The notes: generated by a model not told the origin, from the letters alone. Shown: positions 8,220 to 17,223, counted from the stretch's first letter. The stretch: 50,358 bases of DNA from an uncultured Nitratireductor sp. (GCF_913053745.1 NZ_CAJXGF010000012.1:1-50358), one strand, 5' to 3'. Numbers and translations: made by a program.

Positions 8220-9581
8220 TTGACCAATGACAACAATGCGAAACAGATCGGTTTCGCGGAACTGGGAATTACAGGCTCTTTGTTGAAGGCGGCTGAAGAC
8301 GTGGGGTTCACGAGCCCCAAGCCGATCCAGGAAAAGGCCATTCCGGCTATGCTCGACAAGCGTGACGTGCTGGGCATCGCTCAGACCGGATCCGGCAAGA
8401 CGGCGGCATTTTCGCTGCCCATTCTCTCGCAGATCATCGCACTCGGATCAAAGCGTGTGCGCAAGACGGCGCGGGCGCTGATCCTGTGCCCGACGCGCGA
8501 GCTGGCGGTGCAGATCGACGAAGTGGTGCGCGAACTGTCGCGCCATGCGCATCTGGCCACGGCGCTGGTTCTGGGCGGCGTTTCCCGCAACAGCCAGGTG
8601 AGGCGGCTGGCCCAGGGCGTCGACATTCTGGTGGCGACGCCGGGCCGGCTGACCGACATCGTGCGTTCGGGCGAGCTTTCGCTCGCCGAAACGCGCTGGT
8701 TGGTGTTGGACGAAGCCGACCGCATGCTCGACATGGGCTTTATCAACGATGTGCGCCGCATCGCGCGCGCCACGCATCCGCAGCGCCAGACGGCGCTGTT
8801 CTCGGCCACCATGCCGAAGGAAGTGGACGGGCTGGCCAAAAGCCTGCTGAACGATCCGCTGCGGTTGGAGATTGCAAAGCAGTCGACCACGGCGGGCGAG
8901 ATCACGCAGCATCTTGTGATGGCGCGCACCAAGCAGAAGCGCAAGATTCTCTCCGACATGCTGGCCGACGAGGCCATGCGTTCGGTGATCGTGTTCGCGC
9001 GCACCAAGCATGGCGCTGACCGGGTGACGCGCGACCTGGGCCGCGATGGGTTCGAGGCCGCCGTGATCCATGGCAACAAGTCGCAGAATGCGCGCCAACG
9101 TGCGCTGAACGGTTTTCGTGACGGTTCGGTGCGCATTCTCGTCGCCACCGACATCGCCGCACGTGGCATCGATGTGCCGGGCATCAGCCACGTGGTGAAT
9201 TTCGATCTGCCGGATCAGCCGGAAAGTTATGTACACCGTATCGGCCGCACCGGCCGTAATGGCGCTTCCGGCGAGGCGGTGACCCTGTGCGATCCGGCCG
9301 AAACCGACAAGCTGAAGGCGGTCGAGAAGATCATTCGCATGCGGCTGCCGGTGAAGGCGGACCATACGTCCGAACCCGATCCGGTGCGTCAACCCGCGGC
9401 CAACAATGCGGGCGAGCGGCGCAATGCACAAAAGCCGGCCAAGGCGGGCGACAATCGCAAGCCGAAACGATCCGGTGGCAAGCAACAGCACCAGGCCGAC
9501 CAGCGACAGAATGCGGGCGACAAGCCTGTTCGCCGCCGACGCAGAAATCGTGGCCGACGGCCCGGCGCACACGCTGCTTAG
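8220..9581 (+). CDS. DEAD-box ATP-dependent RNA helicase (RhlE-like)
   Basis: This 453-residue protein carries the full DEAD-box set in order: Q motif (G-F-T-S-P-K-P-I-Q), Walker A A-Q-T-G-S-G-K-T ending at residue 61, P-T-R-E-L-A, T-P-G-R-L, V-L-D-E-A-D, S-A-T, then in the second RecA domain V-I-V-F-A-R-T-K, A-T-D-I-A-A-R-G-I-D and H-R-I-G-R-T-G-R. After about residue 370 comes a basic, glutamine/asparagine-rich tail ending in R-R-R-R-N-R-G-R-R, typical of RhlE-type helicases that remodel RNA in ribosome assembly, decay or cold adaptation. The start is the TTG at 8220 (GGGAAAG upstream); the ATG seven bases later is in another frame. It seems to be its own transcription unit, with 278 bases before it and 135 after. 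Confidence 0.93.
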   Translation: MTNDNNAKQIGFAELGITGSLLKAAEDVGFTSPKPIQEKAIPAMLDKRDVLGIAQTGSGKTAAFSLPILSQIIALGSKRVRKTARALILCPTRELAVQIDEVVRELSRHAHLATALVLGGVSRNSQVRRLAQGVDILVATPGRLTDIVRSGELSLAETRWLVLDEADRMLDMGFINDVRRIARATHPQRQTALFSATMPKEVDGLAKSLLNDPLRLEIAKQSTTAGEITQHLVMARTKQKRKILSDMLADEAMRSVIVFARTKHGADRVTRDLGRDGFEAAVIHGNKSQNARQRALNGFRDGSVRILVATDIAARGIDVPGISHVVNFDLPDQPESYVHRIGRTGRNGASGEAVTLCDPAETDKLKAVEKIIRMRLPVKADHTSEPDPVRQPAANNAGERRNAQKPAKAGDNRKPKRSGGKQQHQADQRQNAGDKPVRRRRRNRGRRPGAHAA

Positions 9582-9716
9582 CCGCTTTTTCAAGCGATTT
9601 TCAAGAAGCGCTGATCGGCCGATAGGCCGGTCTGGCCCAATTGTCTCTCCGATACGGTTCGGCTAGGCCAGAAGCATCTGGCGGTTCTGCCAGGATGTGG
9701 AGGGAGCAGCGAAAGC

Positions 9717-10931
9717 ATGACCGGTCTTGCGGCATTGGCGATCGGATACGTTCTGTCGCAGTTCTACCGGTCGTTCCTGGCCGTCCTGACTCCGGCTCTG
9801 ACGAGTGAGCTTGGCGCCACCAAGGCCGAACTTTCCATGGCGTCGGGCGCATGGTTCGTCGTTTTTGCCCTGATGCAGTTCGTGGTCGGAGTCTCGCTCG
9901 ACCGTTACGGCCCGCGCCGAACGGCGGCTTTTCTCCTGACAGTTTGCGGTGGCGGCGGGGCGCTGATGTTCGCATTCGCTCCCAGCCCCGGCATGATCAT
10001 TCTCGCCATGGCTCTCAACGGGGCCGGGTGCTCGGCCGTTCTGATGGCCTCGGTCTTCATCTTCGCCAAGTCCTTTTCTCCCGCTCGGTTGACCATTCTA
10101 ATCTCCTGGCTGATCGCTTTCGGCACCATGGGCAATGTCATCGGCTCGGCACCTATGGCTGCGGCTGCCGAAGCGTTCGGCTGGCGTGGTGTGATGGCGG
10201 GATTGGCATTTTTCACCATACTGACCGGCATTGCCATTCAGTTTCTGGTCCGCGATCCGGAACCGGCCGCACAGAACGAACGCGAGGCGGGATTCGGGTT
10301 CCGCGGTTACAAGGAGTTGCTGAGCCTGCGCGTGCTCTGGCCGATCCTGCCGTTGACAGCGCTCAACTACGCGCCGGCAGCGGGCATTCGCGGGCTATGG
10401 GCCGGTCCCTACCTGTCCGACGTGTACAGTGCCGACGCTTTGTTGATCGGTCAGGTAACGCTTTTCATGGCGCTCGCCATGTCCGCGGGGAGCTTTGTCT
10501 ACGGGCCGCTGGATGTTTTCTTCAGGACGCGAAAATGGGTGGCTGTTGGCGGCAATCTGGTCGGCCTGATGGCGATTCTGCTTCTGGCGATGGTGCCGGT
10601 TTCATCAATCGCGATGACGACGGTCGTGTTCGTGGTGATCGGCATCTGTGGTGCGAGCTATGGGTTGCTGATGGCGCATGGCCGGGCATTCGTGCCAGCG
10701 CATCTGACGGGGCGGGGCGTGACGCTTTTAAACTTTTTCTCGGTGGGCGGGGCCGGAGTGATGCAGTTTCTGACAGGCGGTGTGGTCGCCGTCTCCACTG
10801 TGCCTGGCGAACCGGTGGCCGCTTATCAGACTTTGTTCGTCTTCTACGCCATCCTGATCGCGGCATCGCTGGCAATCTATCTGGCTTGCCGGGATGCGCC
10901 ACCCGAGATGGAGCGGGCGCATGGCGGTTAG
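9717..10931 (+). CDS. MFS transporter
   Basis: The product has 404 residues and about twelve hydrophobic segments. The major-facilitator loop motif between segments 2 and 3 is present as S-L-D-R-Y-G-P-R-R-T, and the conserved first helix reads Y-V-L-S-Q-F-Y-R-S-F-L-A-V-L. This arrangement resembles MFS proteins of the nitrate/nitrite or oxalate-formate porter type, but no substrate-specific signature is clear. The ATG at 9717 follows a GGAGGGAGC box. It ends 22 bases from the convergent SDR gene. Transport direction and substrate are unknown. Confidence 0.87.
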   Translation: MTGLAALAIGYVLSQFYRSFLAVLTPALTSELGATKAELSMASGAWFVVFALMQFVVGVSLDRYGPRRTAAFLLTVCGGGGALMFAFAPSPGMIILAMALNGAGCSAVLMASVFIFAKSFSPARLTILISWLIAFGTMGNVIGSAPMAAAAEAFGWRGVMAGLAFFTILTGIAIQFLVRDPEPAAQNEREAGFGFRGYKELLSLRVLWPILPLTALNYAPAAGIRGLWAGPYLSDVYSADALLIGQVTLFMALAMSAGSFVYGPLDVFFRTRKWVAVGGNLVGLMAILLLAMVPVSSIAMTTVVFVVIGICGASYGLLMAHGRAFVPAHLTGRGVTLLNFFSVGGAGVMQFLTGGVVAVSTVPGEPVAAYQTLFVFYAILIAASLAIYLACRDAPPEMERAHGG

Positions 10932-10953
10932 AAAGGGGTGTTGATGCCCGATT

Positions 10954-11778
10954 TTATGGGTCTTTGCGCTTTCGACCGCGGAGGCCTGTCGATCGCTTGT
11001 TCCACCCGGTCAGACGGAACATGACAAAGAAAACCACCGGCTTGGGGAAAAGACGAAGGAATTTCAGCGGCCATACCAGACGCTTCGGAAACGCGATCTC
11101 ATAACCGCCGCCGCGAATGCCTTTGGCGATGCGCCGGGCGGCTTCCGGCGCGCTCAAGAGAGCGGGCATCGAAAAATTCGTTTTCTCGGTGAGCGGGGTG
11201 GCGACGAAACCCGGATTGATAATCTGGGTTCGGATGTTGAGTTTTTCGAAATCGTAGCGCAGGCCCTCGACCAGATTGTTGAGGGCGGCCTTTGTTGAAC
11301 CATAGGCGGCAGCCGACGGCATTCCGAAGAAGGAAGTGACCGAACCCATGACGACGATCTGGCCGAAACCGCGATCGCGCATGCGGTCGGAGATCGGCAC
11401 GAGCCCATTGAGCGTGCCGAACACGTTGATGCGGTAGCTGCGCACGAAATTGGTGGTTTCCAGCCGATCGCCGCAAACCGGCAGGTAGGTTCCGGCGTTG
11501 AAGACCGCGAGCACGATCGGGCCGAGGTTCTTTTCAATGGAGGCCACGGTGCGCGCCATACCGGCTTCGTCCATGACATCGCATGGGAAGACGAAAATGC
11601 GGCCTTCCAGATGCTCGGCCTCCCTGGTGATTGAGGCAAGGCCATCTTCCGCGCGCGCGGTCGCCGCGACCGTATAGCCGCTTCGGGCGAGATGGATGGC
11701 AAGCGCACGCCCGATTCCGGTGCTTGCACCGGTTACCCACGCAATTCCATCCTCCGGACTGGCCCGGTAGAGCGCCAT
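10954..11778 (-). CDS. SDR family oxidoreductase
   Basis: A classical short-chain dehydrogenase/reductase of 274 residues. It has the nucleotide-binding motif V-T-G-A-S-T-G-I-G-R near the N terminus, D-V-M-D-E and N-A-G-T-Y, the catalytic serine in G-S-V-T-S and the Y-x-x-x-K pair in Y-G-S-T-K-A. The C-terminal part after about residue 220 is basic and hydrophobic (K-R-L-V-W-P-L-K-F-L-R-L-F-P), as in membrane-associated SDRs. The ATG at 11778 is preferred over the frame-opening one at 11805 because AGAGGGG stands five bases before it. Substrate and cofactor preference are not evident. It is divergent from cysK over a 229-base gap. Confidence 0.88.
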   Translation of the reverse strand: MALYRASPEDGIAWVTGASTGIGRALAIHLARSGYTVAATARAEDGLASITREAEHLEGRIFVFPCDVMDEAGMARTVASIEKNLGPIVLAVFNAGTYLPVCGDRLETTNFVRSYRINVFGTLNGLVPISDRMRDRGFGQIVVMGSVTSFFGMPSAAAYGSTKAALNNLVEGLRYDFEKLNIRTQIINPGFVATPLTEKTNFSMPALLSAPEAARRIAKGIRGGGYEIAFPKRLVWPLKFLRLFPKPVVFFVMFRLTGWNKRSTGLRGRKRKDP

Positions 11779-12007
11779 TCCATCCCCTCTTCGACTCTCT
11801 GGCACATGTACCGGGACGCCGGCGCGATGAAAAGCACCGAATGGATGCTACACACCGAAAAGGCTTCGTTCGTCGCCGAACATTAGCTGTCATGGATGGA
11901 AGACCAATACGCGACAGGTTTGCGCGCTTTCGCCCGCTGGCGAAAAATCCCTCCTTGCAACCCTCGCGCGGGCTTTCTAACCTCCGCAAAAATTCGAAGA
12001 GGATGCC

Positions 12008-13042
12008 ATGAAGAATTCGGTAGTGGACGCCATCGGTAACACCCCGTTGATCCGCCTGAAGCGGGCCTCCGAGGAAACGGGCTGCGAGATTTACGGCAAG
12101 GCCGAGTTCATGAACCCGGGCCAGTCGGTCAAGGACCGAGCGGGGCTTTTTATCATTCGTGACGCGGAGAAACGCGGGCTTTTGACGCCTGGCGGCGTGA
12201 TTGTCGAGGGCACGGCGGGCAATACGGGCATCGGCCTGACCGTGGTGGCCAAGGCACTTGGCTATCGCACGGTGATCGTGATCCCCGAGACGCAGAGCCA
12301 GGAAAAGAAAGATGCGCTCAGGGTGCTTGGCGCCGAGCTGATTGAGGTTCCGGCGGTGCCGTACAAGAATCCGAACAATTATGTGAAGGTTTCCGGCCGT
12401 TTGGCGGAGCAGATCGCCAGAAGCGAACCGAACGGTGCCATCTGGGCGAACCAGTTCGACAATGTTGCCAATCGCGACGGCCATGTGCGCACAACGGCCT
12501 CCGAAATCTGGGAGCAGACAGGCGGCAAGATCGACGGTTTCGTTTCTGCCGTGGGCACGGGCGGCACCCTGGCCGGTGTTGCCGAGGGGCTGCGTGGCAG
12601 GAACCGGGATGTGAAAGTGGCGCTCGCCGATCCGATGGGGGCAGCCCTTTACAGCTACTACACCGATGGTGCGTTGAAGTCCGAAGGCAGCTCCATCACC
12701 GAAGGCATCGGGCAGGGGCGGATCACGGCCAATTTGGACGATTTTACGCCAGACTTCTCCTATCAAATTCCGGACGACGAAGCATTGCCGATCGTCTTCG
12801 ATCTCGTACAGGAGGAGGGGCTTTGCCTCGGCGGTTCGACTGGGATCAACATTGCCGGTGCCATCCGCCTCGCGCGCGAGCTGGGGCCGGGACATCGCAT
12901 CGTAACGGTGCTTTGCGATTACGGAACCCGCTATCAGTCGAAGCTCTTCAATCCGAACTTTCTACGTGAAAAGGGACTGCCCGTTCCCGGATGGATGGAT
13001 CGATCGCCCGAGATCGACATTCCGTTCGAGGAGGTGGCCTGA
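12008..13042 (+). CDS. cysK: cysteine synthase A (O-acetylserine sulfhydrylase)
   Basis: A PLP enzyme that forms cysteine from O-acetylserine and sulfide. The N terminus reads I-G-N-T-P-L-I-R-L; the PLP lysine is in N-P-G-Q-S-V-K-D-R (K42), followed by E-G-T-A-G-N-T-G-I-G-L (phosphate and substrate loop) and G-T-G-G-T-L-A-G-V. At 344 residues it is slightly longer than E. coli CysK (about 323) and carries the C-terminal Y-G-T-R-Y-Q-S-K-L extension seen in rhizobial CysK paralogues. The ATG at 12008 has GAAGAGGAT upstream. Its stop shares one base with the start of alaX, implying translational coupling, and sseA follows, so this looks like a small sulfur/cysteine operon. Cystathionine beta-synthase activity cannot be excluded from sequence alone. 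Confidence 0.92.
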   Translation: MKNSVVDAIGNTPLIRLKRASEETGCEIYGKAEFMNPGQSVKDRAGLFIIRDAEKRGLLTPGGVIVEGTAGNTGIGLTVVAKALGYRTVIVIPETQSQEKKDALRVLGAELIEVPAVPYKNPNNYVKVSGRLAEQIARSEPNGAIWANQFDNVANRDGHVRTTASEIWEQTGGKIDGFVSAVGTGGTLAGVAEGLRGRNRDVKVALADPMGAALYSYYTDGALKSEGSSITEGIGQGRITANLDDFTPDFSYQIPDDEALPIVFDLVQEEGLCLGGSTGINIAGAIRLARELGPGHRIVTVLCDYGTRYQSKLFNPNFLREKGLPVPGWMDRSPEIDIPFEEVA

Positions 13043-13782
13043 TGGCGCAGACGGAAACGCTTTTTCGCGATGACGCCTATCTGCGCGACGGAGCGGCGCG
13101 TGTCGTCGACATCAACGATCGCGGTGGCATTCTGCTCGACCGGACAATGTTTTATGCAACCTCGGGCGGGCAGCCGGGCGACACGGGGCGCCTGACGCGC
13201 GAGGACGGCTCGGCCATCCAGATCGCGGCGACCGTGACCGGTCAGACGAAAGACGAGATTATCCACGTGCCGGCAGCCGAGCAGGTTCTGCCGGAAGTGG
13301 GAGAGACGCTGCAACTGGCCATCGATTGGGATCGCCGTTTCAAGCTGATGCGAATGCACACGGCTTGTCATCTGTTAAGCGTGATTTGTCCTTTTCCGAT
13401 CACCGGCGCTTCGGTGAGCGAGACGGATTCACGGGTGGATTTCGATCTGCCGGATGCGACCGTGACAAAGGAGGACGTCACCGCCAGGCTGATGGAACTG
13501 GTCAACGGCGATTATCCCGTTTTCACCCGCTGGATCAGCGAAGAGGAGCTGGAATCCAACCCCGGTCTGGTGAAGTCGAAGAATGTACGCCCGCCGCAGG
13601 GAGCGGGCCGTATCCGGCTCGTCTGCATCGGCGACGATGCGGCCGTCGACAGCCAGCCATGCGGCGGAACTCATGTCGGGCGCACGGCCGAAGTGGGCGA
13701 GATACACATCGGCAAGATCGAGAAGAAGGGGCGCGAAAATCGCCGCTTTCGCATCCGTTTCGGACCGTTGCCGGCCAACTGA
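13042..13782 (+). CDS. alaX: alanyl-tRNA editing protein AlaX
   Basis: A free-standing trans-editing domain, homologous to the editing part of AlaRS, that removes serine (or glycine) wrongly attached to tRNA-Ala. The zinc-binding residues are visible: H-T-A-C-H (H106, H110) and C-G-G-T-H (C207, H211), plus the substrate-pocket S-G-G-Q-P-G-D-T-G near residue 41. Size (246 residues) fits the longer AlaX class lacking the C-Ala domain. The ATG at 13042 overlaps the cysK stop (TGATG) and has GAGGAGG upstream, so the earlier ATG at 12991 is rejected. Its position between cysK and sseA suggests a link between serine/cysteine metabolism and tRNA quality control, which is an inference. Confidence 0.93.
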   Translation: MAQTETLFRDDAYLRDGAARVVDINDRGGILLDRTMFYATSGGQPGDTGRLTREDGSAIQIAATVTGQTKDEIIHVPAAEQVLPEVGETLQLAIDWDRRFKLMRMHTACHLLSVICPFPITGASVSETDSRVDFDLPDATVTKEDVTARLMELVNGDYPVFTRWISEEELESNPGLVKSKNVRPPQGAGRIRLVCIGDDAAVDSQPCGGTHVGRTAEVGEIHIGKIEKKGRENRRFRIRFGPLPAN

Positions 13783-13810
13783 GCGTGATGGGCGGGATTG
13801 AGAGGATCAG

Positions 13811-14668
13811 ATGAGCGAGACGACAAGCCGTTTCACAGTGTCGCCGACCTGGCTGGAAGAGCGGCTGGATGAGCCGGGTCTCTCTATTGTCGACGCCTCT
13901 TGGTATCTTCCCTCGCAGGGGCGGGACGCCAAGGCGGAATACGAGGCAGGGCACATACCCGGTGCCGTGTTCTTCGATCAGGACACGGTTGTGGATCCAG
14001 ATTCGCAACTGCCGCACGCACTGCCGGATGCAGCCACCTTTCAGCGCCATGCGAGTGCAATGGGCCTATCGGAAGCTGACACCATTGTCGTTTACGATGG
14101 ACCAGGCCTGTTCTCTGCCCCGCGCGTATGGTGGATGTTCCGGGCGATGGGTGCGCAGGATGTGAGAATTTTGGACGGCGGACTGGACGGCTGGCGGGCG
14201 GAGGGGCGGCCGCTCACCAACGAGCCAACCAAGATTGCGCCCTCGGTCTTCAATGCCGAGTTGGATGAGGCGCGTGTTGCAGACCTCGACGGCGTGCGGC
14301 GGGTGATCGAGGATGGGTCGGCGCAGATTGCCGATGCGCGACCGACCGGCCGATTCACCGGCGCGGAGCCTGAACCACGCGCGGGCATGCGCTCCGGCCA
14401 TATGCCCGGTGCGCGCAATGTGCCGGCATCGACGCTCTCGCGCGATGGCAGACTTCTTCCACCGGAGGAATTGCGGGCGCTGTTCGAAAAGGCGGGCGTC
14501 GATCTGAACCGGCCCGTCGTGACGTCGTGCGGCTCGGGCGTGACAGCGGCGGTGATCACATTGGCGCTGGAAACGGTTGGCCATACCGACAATCGGCTTT
14601 ACGACGGTTCGTGGACCGAGTGGGGAGGCCGGGAAGATACGTCCGTGGCCACCGGAACGGAAAGCTGA
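13811..14668 (+). CDS. sseA: 3-mercaptopyruvate sulfurtransferase
   Basis: A two-domain rhodanese of 285 residues. The N-terminal domain (about 10-135) contains E-Y-E-A-G-H-I-P-G-A and L-D-G-G-L-D-G-W; the C-terminal domain (about 155-280) has D-A-R-P-T-G-R-F-T-G and the active-site loop S-C-G-S-G-V-T with the nucleophile at C240. The C-G-S-G-V-T loop is typical of mercaptopyruvate sulfurtransferases rather than thiosulfate rhodaneses (C-R-x-G-x-[RT]). It transfers sulfur from 3-mercaptopyruvate, a cysteine catabolite, to thiophilic acceptors. It starts 28 bases after alaX with GAGAGGAT as ribosome-binding site, consistent with one cysK-alaX-sseA transcript. Confidence 0.92.
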   Translation: MSETTSRFTVSPTWLEERLDEPGLSIVDASWYLPSQGRDAKAEYEAGHIPGAVFFDQDTVVDPDSQLPHALPDAATFQRHASAMGLSEADTIVVYDGPGLFSAPRVWWMFRAMGAQDVRILDGGLDGWRAEGRPLTNEPTKIAPSVFNAELDEARVADLDGVRRVIEDGSAQIADARPTGRFTGAEPEPRAGMRSGHMPGARNVPASTLSRDGRLLPPEELRALFEKAGVDLNRPVVTSCGSGVTAAVITLALETVGHTDNRLYDGSWTEWGGREDTSVATGTES

Positions 14669-14759
14669 AGGCCGGGCAACGGCGCGTTCATCGCCGATTC
14701 AGCCGCGTTCAACGAAGATGCGTCCGATCGATAAAGCGTGTCTTTGAAAGGAACCTTCC

Positions 14760-15317
14760 ATGCTGAACCGCCGACAAATGCTGGGAGCGGCCATCGCGGC
14801 ATCGCTGATACCGGGCGCGGCCGCGGCGCAATCGTCCATGCCATCGGCGTCGCGCATTCGGCGCAGCCTTGAAGCCGCGCCCGCACAGCGCGTGCGCCCG
14901 CAGGACCGGGTGACGGTGCGGGAACTGAAACGTCGCCCCGATCTGCGCCGGCGTGCCCCCTCGATCGACATTCAGGCAATCAATTTCGAGTTCGATTCGG
15001 CCGAGATTCCCTATTCGCAGTTCCGCAAAGTGGAACAAATTGCCGAGGCGCTGCAGCGTCTGCGCCGTCGTCGACCGGGCACGGTGGTGCTGTTGGAAGG
15101 ACACACCGACGCGGTTGGGTCTTTCGGCTACAACCAGCAGCTTTCCGAACGCCGGGCCGTGTCGTTGAGGCGTGTTCTGGTGCAGGAATTCCGCGTGCCG
15201 GCGCGCATGCTGGAGACGGCGGGGTATGGCGAGGAATTCCTCCTGGTGCCGGTTCCAAACGAGAATTGGCGCAACCGGCGTGTGACTTTGCGGCGCATCG
15301 ACGATTTTCTCCGCTGA
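14760..15317 (+). CDS. OmpA-family peptidoglycan-binding protein
   Basis: A 185-residue exported protein. A twin-arginine-like N terminus (N-R-R-Q-M-L-G-A) runs into a hydrophobic stretch ending A-A-A-A-Q, so it is probably secreted by Tat or Sec. After an arginine-rich linker (about 30-70) comes an OmpA-like domain: I-N-F-E-F-D-S-A-E-I, E-G-H-T-D-A-V-G and N-Q-Q-L-S-E-R-R-A, the loop that holds diaminopimelate of peptidoglycan. There is no beta-barrel and no lipobox, so it should be a periplasmic wall-binding protein. A good GAAAGGAAC box precedes the ATG. It stands alone, 91 bases after sseA. The exact role is unknown. Confidence 0.87.
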   Translation: MLNRRQMLGAAIAASLIPGAAAAQSSMPSASRIRRSLEAAPAQRVRPQDRVTVRELKRRPDLRRRAPSIDIQAINFEFDSAEIPYSQFRKVEQIAEALQRLRRRRPGTVVLLEGHTDAVGSFGYNQQLSERRAVSLRRVLVQEFRVPARMLETAGYGEEFLLVPVPNENWRNRRVTLRRIDDFLR

Positions 15318-15400
15318 CAGCCACACTTGGCCGGAAACGGGTGGGATGGTCAGCTTTCACCGCGCAAACTGCTCCCGATCGTCTTCGAAGGAGAGCAGAT

Positions 15401-15874
15401 ATGGGATTGATCAAGTTCGTTGCCATGGCCAGCGAGGAGGCAAATGCCTTTCGCAATGGTGCATTCGATGCCTATGGAATGAAGCCGGAGCGGCGGATAT
15501 CCGACGGAAGCGGGGTACCCTGCCGCCATTGTCTGCGCTCGGTTCCGGCGGGCAAGCCGTATCTTACAATGGCGTATCGGCCGTTTCCCGAAACCCAGCC
15601 TTATGCCGAGACCGGCCCGATTTTTCTGTGCGCAGAAGTATGCGAGCGGGCGCCCGACAGTGACGTGATGCCCGAACTCTTTCGGGCGCGTACGGAATGG
15701 CTTTTGCGCGGCTATGGCCATGACGACCGCATCGTCTACGGCACCGGGGCGGTTACACCCAAAAAGGATATCTGCACACGAGCGCACGAACTTTTGCAAC
15801 GCGACGACGTCGCGTATCTGCACATGCGCTCGGCGCAATACAATTGCTACCAGGTGCGGATCGACCGCGTCTGA
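15401..15874 (+). CDS. DUF1203 domain-containing protein
   Basis: The product of 157 residues belongs to the DUF1203 family, seen in V-P-C-R-H-C-L-R, P-Y-L-T-M-A-Y-R-P-F, P-Y-A-E-T-G-P-I-F-L and the C-terminal Y-L-H-M-R-S-A-Q-Y-N-C-Y. The C-x-x-C pair in C-R-H-C could bind metal, but no function is known. The ATG at 15401 is chosen over the open frame from 15266 because GAAGGAG stands at 15387-15393 and homologues start here. It is convergent with alanine dehydrogenase, whose terminator lies in the 84-base gap. Confidence 0.86.
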   Translation: MGLIKFVAMASEEANAFRNGAFDAYGMKPERRISDGSGVPCRHCLRSVPAGKPYLTMAYRPFPETQPYAETGPIFLCAEVCERAPDSDVMPELFRARTEWLLRGYGHDDRIVYGTGAVTPKKDICTRAHELLQRDDVAYLHMRSAQYNCYQVRIDRV

Positions 15875-15904
15875 GACTGGAAACCGGCGAACGCTTCATA
15901 TCCG

Positions 15905-15932
15905 AAAAAAAAGCCCGCCGTTTCCGGCGGGC
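15905..15932 (-). terminator. rho-independent terminator of ald
   Basis: On the minus strand a perfect 8-bp stem GCCCGCCG / CGGCGGGC with a GAAA tetraloop is followed directly by eight T residues. It lies 26 bases beyond the ald stop codon. The strand is clear because the T-run exists only in the minus-strand orientation. Confidence 0.9.
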
Positions 15933-15958
15933 AACGTTGGTAGGAAAAGTACCTGCGA

Positions 15959-17074
15959 TCAGGCGGCGAGCGCGGATCTCGGCTCGGCCATTTCGTAGCC
16001 GAGCGCTTCGGCCACGGCCTGATTGGTGATGCGACCTTTGTGAACGTTGAGGCCGTTGCGCAGGTTCTGATCGTCGACAAGCGCCTTGAGGCCCTTGTCG
16101 GCGAGCTGGAGGCCGTAGTGCAATGTGGCGTTGTTCAGGGCGTGTGCAGAGGTGACGGGAACGGCGCCCGGCATATTGGCCACGCAATAGTGAATGATGC
16201 CGTCGACTTCATAGGTCGGGTCGGAATGCGTGGTGGCGTGCGAGGTCTCGAAGCAGCCGCCCTGGTCGATGGCGACGTCGACCAGAACCGCGCCCTGTTT
16301 CATGCCCGAAAGCATTTCGCGGGTGACGAGTTTGGGCGCGGCGGCACCGGGAATGAGCACTGCGCCGACGACCACGTCGGAGGAGAAGCATTCTTCCTCC
16401 AGCGCCTCGACGGTGGAATAGCGTGTGTGGACACGGCCGTTGAAGATATCGTCCACTTCGCGCAGGCGGGGCAGGGAGCGGTCGATAATGGTGACATCCG
16501 CGCCGAGGCCGACGGCCATCTTGGCCGCGTTAAGGCCGACCACGCCACCGCCGATGATGGCGACCTTGCCCGGCAGCACGCCGGGCACGCCGCCGAGCAG
16601 CACACCGCGTCCGCCATTGGCCTTTTGAAGCGCGGTGGCGCCTGCCTGGATAGCGAGGCGACCGGCGACTTCCGACATGGGCGCGAGCAGGGGCAGGCCA
16701 CCGCGGTTATCGGTTACGGTTTCGTAGGCGATGGCCGTGACGCCGGACTCGACGAGGCCGCGCGTCTGGTCCGGATCGGGCGCCAAGTGAAGATAGGTGT
16801 AGAGGATCTGATCTTCGCGCAACTGGACCCATTCCGTCGGCTGCGGTTCCTTCACCTTCACGATCATGTCGGATTTGGCGAAAACTTCTCCGGCCGATGC
16901 TGCGATGGTCGCCCCGGCGGCGCGATAGGCATTGTCGTCGGCGCCGATCCCCGCGCCCGCGCCGGTTTCCACCAACACATCATGCCCGTGCGCCGCATAT
17001 TCGCGCACCGAGCCCGGCGTCAGACCGACGCGGTATTCGTGATTCTTGATTTCTTTCGGGCAGCCGACGCGCAT
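15959..17074 (-). CDS. ald: alanine dehydrogenase
   Basis: An NAD-dependent enzyme interconverting L-alanine and pyruvate plus ammonia. The 371-residue product has the family length and key residues: R15 in Y-R-V-G-L-T-P, K75 in V-K-V-K-E-P, H96 in Y-L-H-L-A-P, and the Rossmann motif I-I-G-G-G-V-V-G near residue 172. The ATG at 17074 has GGAGGAG six bases before it; the longer frame to 17125 is not needed. The divergent neighbour is an Lrp/AsnC regulator, the usual partner of ald in rhizobia (AldR type), so alanine-responsive control is likely. A strong terminator follows the gene. Function in alanine catabolism is expected from the family. Confidence 0.96.
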   Translation of the reverse strand: MRVGCPKEIKNHEYRVGLTPGSVREYAAHGHDVLVETGAGAGIGADDNAYRAAGATIAASAGEVFAKSDMIVKVKEPQPTEWVQLREDQILYTYLHLAPDPDQTRGLVESGVTAIAYETVTDNRGGLPLLAPMSEVAGRLAIQAGATALQKANGGRGVLLGGVPGVLPGKVAIIGGGVVGLNAAKMAVGLGADVTIIDRSLPRLREVDDIFNGRVHTRYSTVEALEEECFSSDVVVGAVLIPGAAAPKLVTREMLSGMKQGAVLVDVAIDQGGCFETSHATTHSDPTYEVDGIIHYCVANMPGAVPVTSAHALNNATLHYGLQLADKGLKALVDDQNLRNGLNVHKGRITNQAVAEALGYEMAEPRSALAA

Positions 17075-17177
17075 CCGAGTCTCCTCCAGCTTCAGCGAAT
17101 TTTCTGGCTTAACTGATGAGACCACAAAATTGACGGAACGTCCTTGCGAAGATGTTTGCGCTCGGTTGCATTTTTCG

Positions 17178-17197
17178 CTATTTCTTGCATAAAATAG
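17178..17197. promoter_or_regulatory. inverted repeat in ald/lrp intergenic region, candidate Lrp-type operator
   Basis: CTATTT and AAATAG form a perfect 6-bp dyad separated by 8 bases, inside an AT-rich island (17170-17205) that stands out from the GC-rich surroundings. The 20-base size and AT-rich centre agree with Lrp/AsnC operators in general. It is 26 bases before the lrp-type start codon and 103 bases from ald, so autoregulation plus activation of ald is plausible. Binding is inferred only. Confidence 0.45.
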
Positions 17198-17223
17198 AAA
17201 ATATACGGGAGGAAATTCGAATA

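Noticed and set aside
7984-8223. 79-codon frame before the DEAD-box helicase
   Set aside because: No ribosome-binding site, no recognisable domain, and it overlaps the helicase start.
11826-11885. Small frame of 19 codons upstream of cysK as a leader peptide
   Set aside because: No ribosome-binding site, no cysteine or serine run, and no terminator or attenuator behind it.
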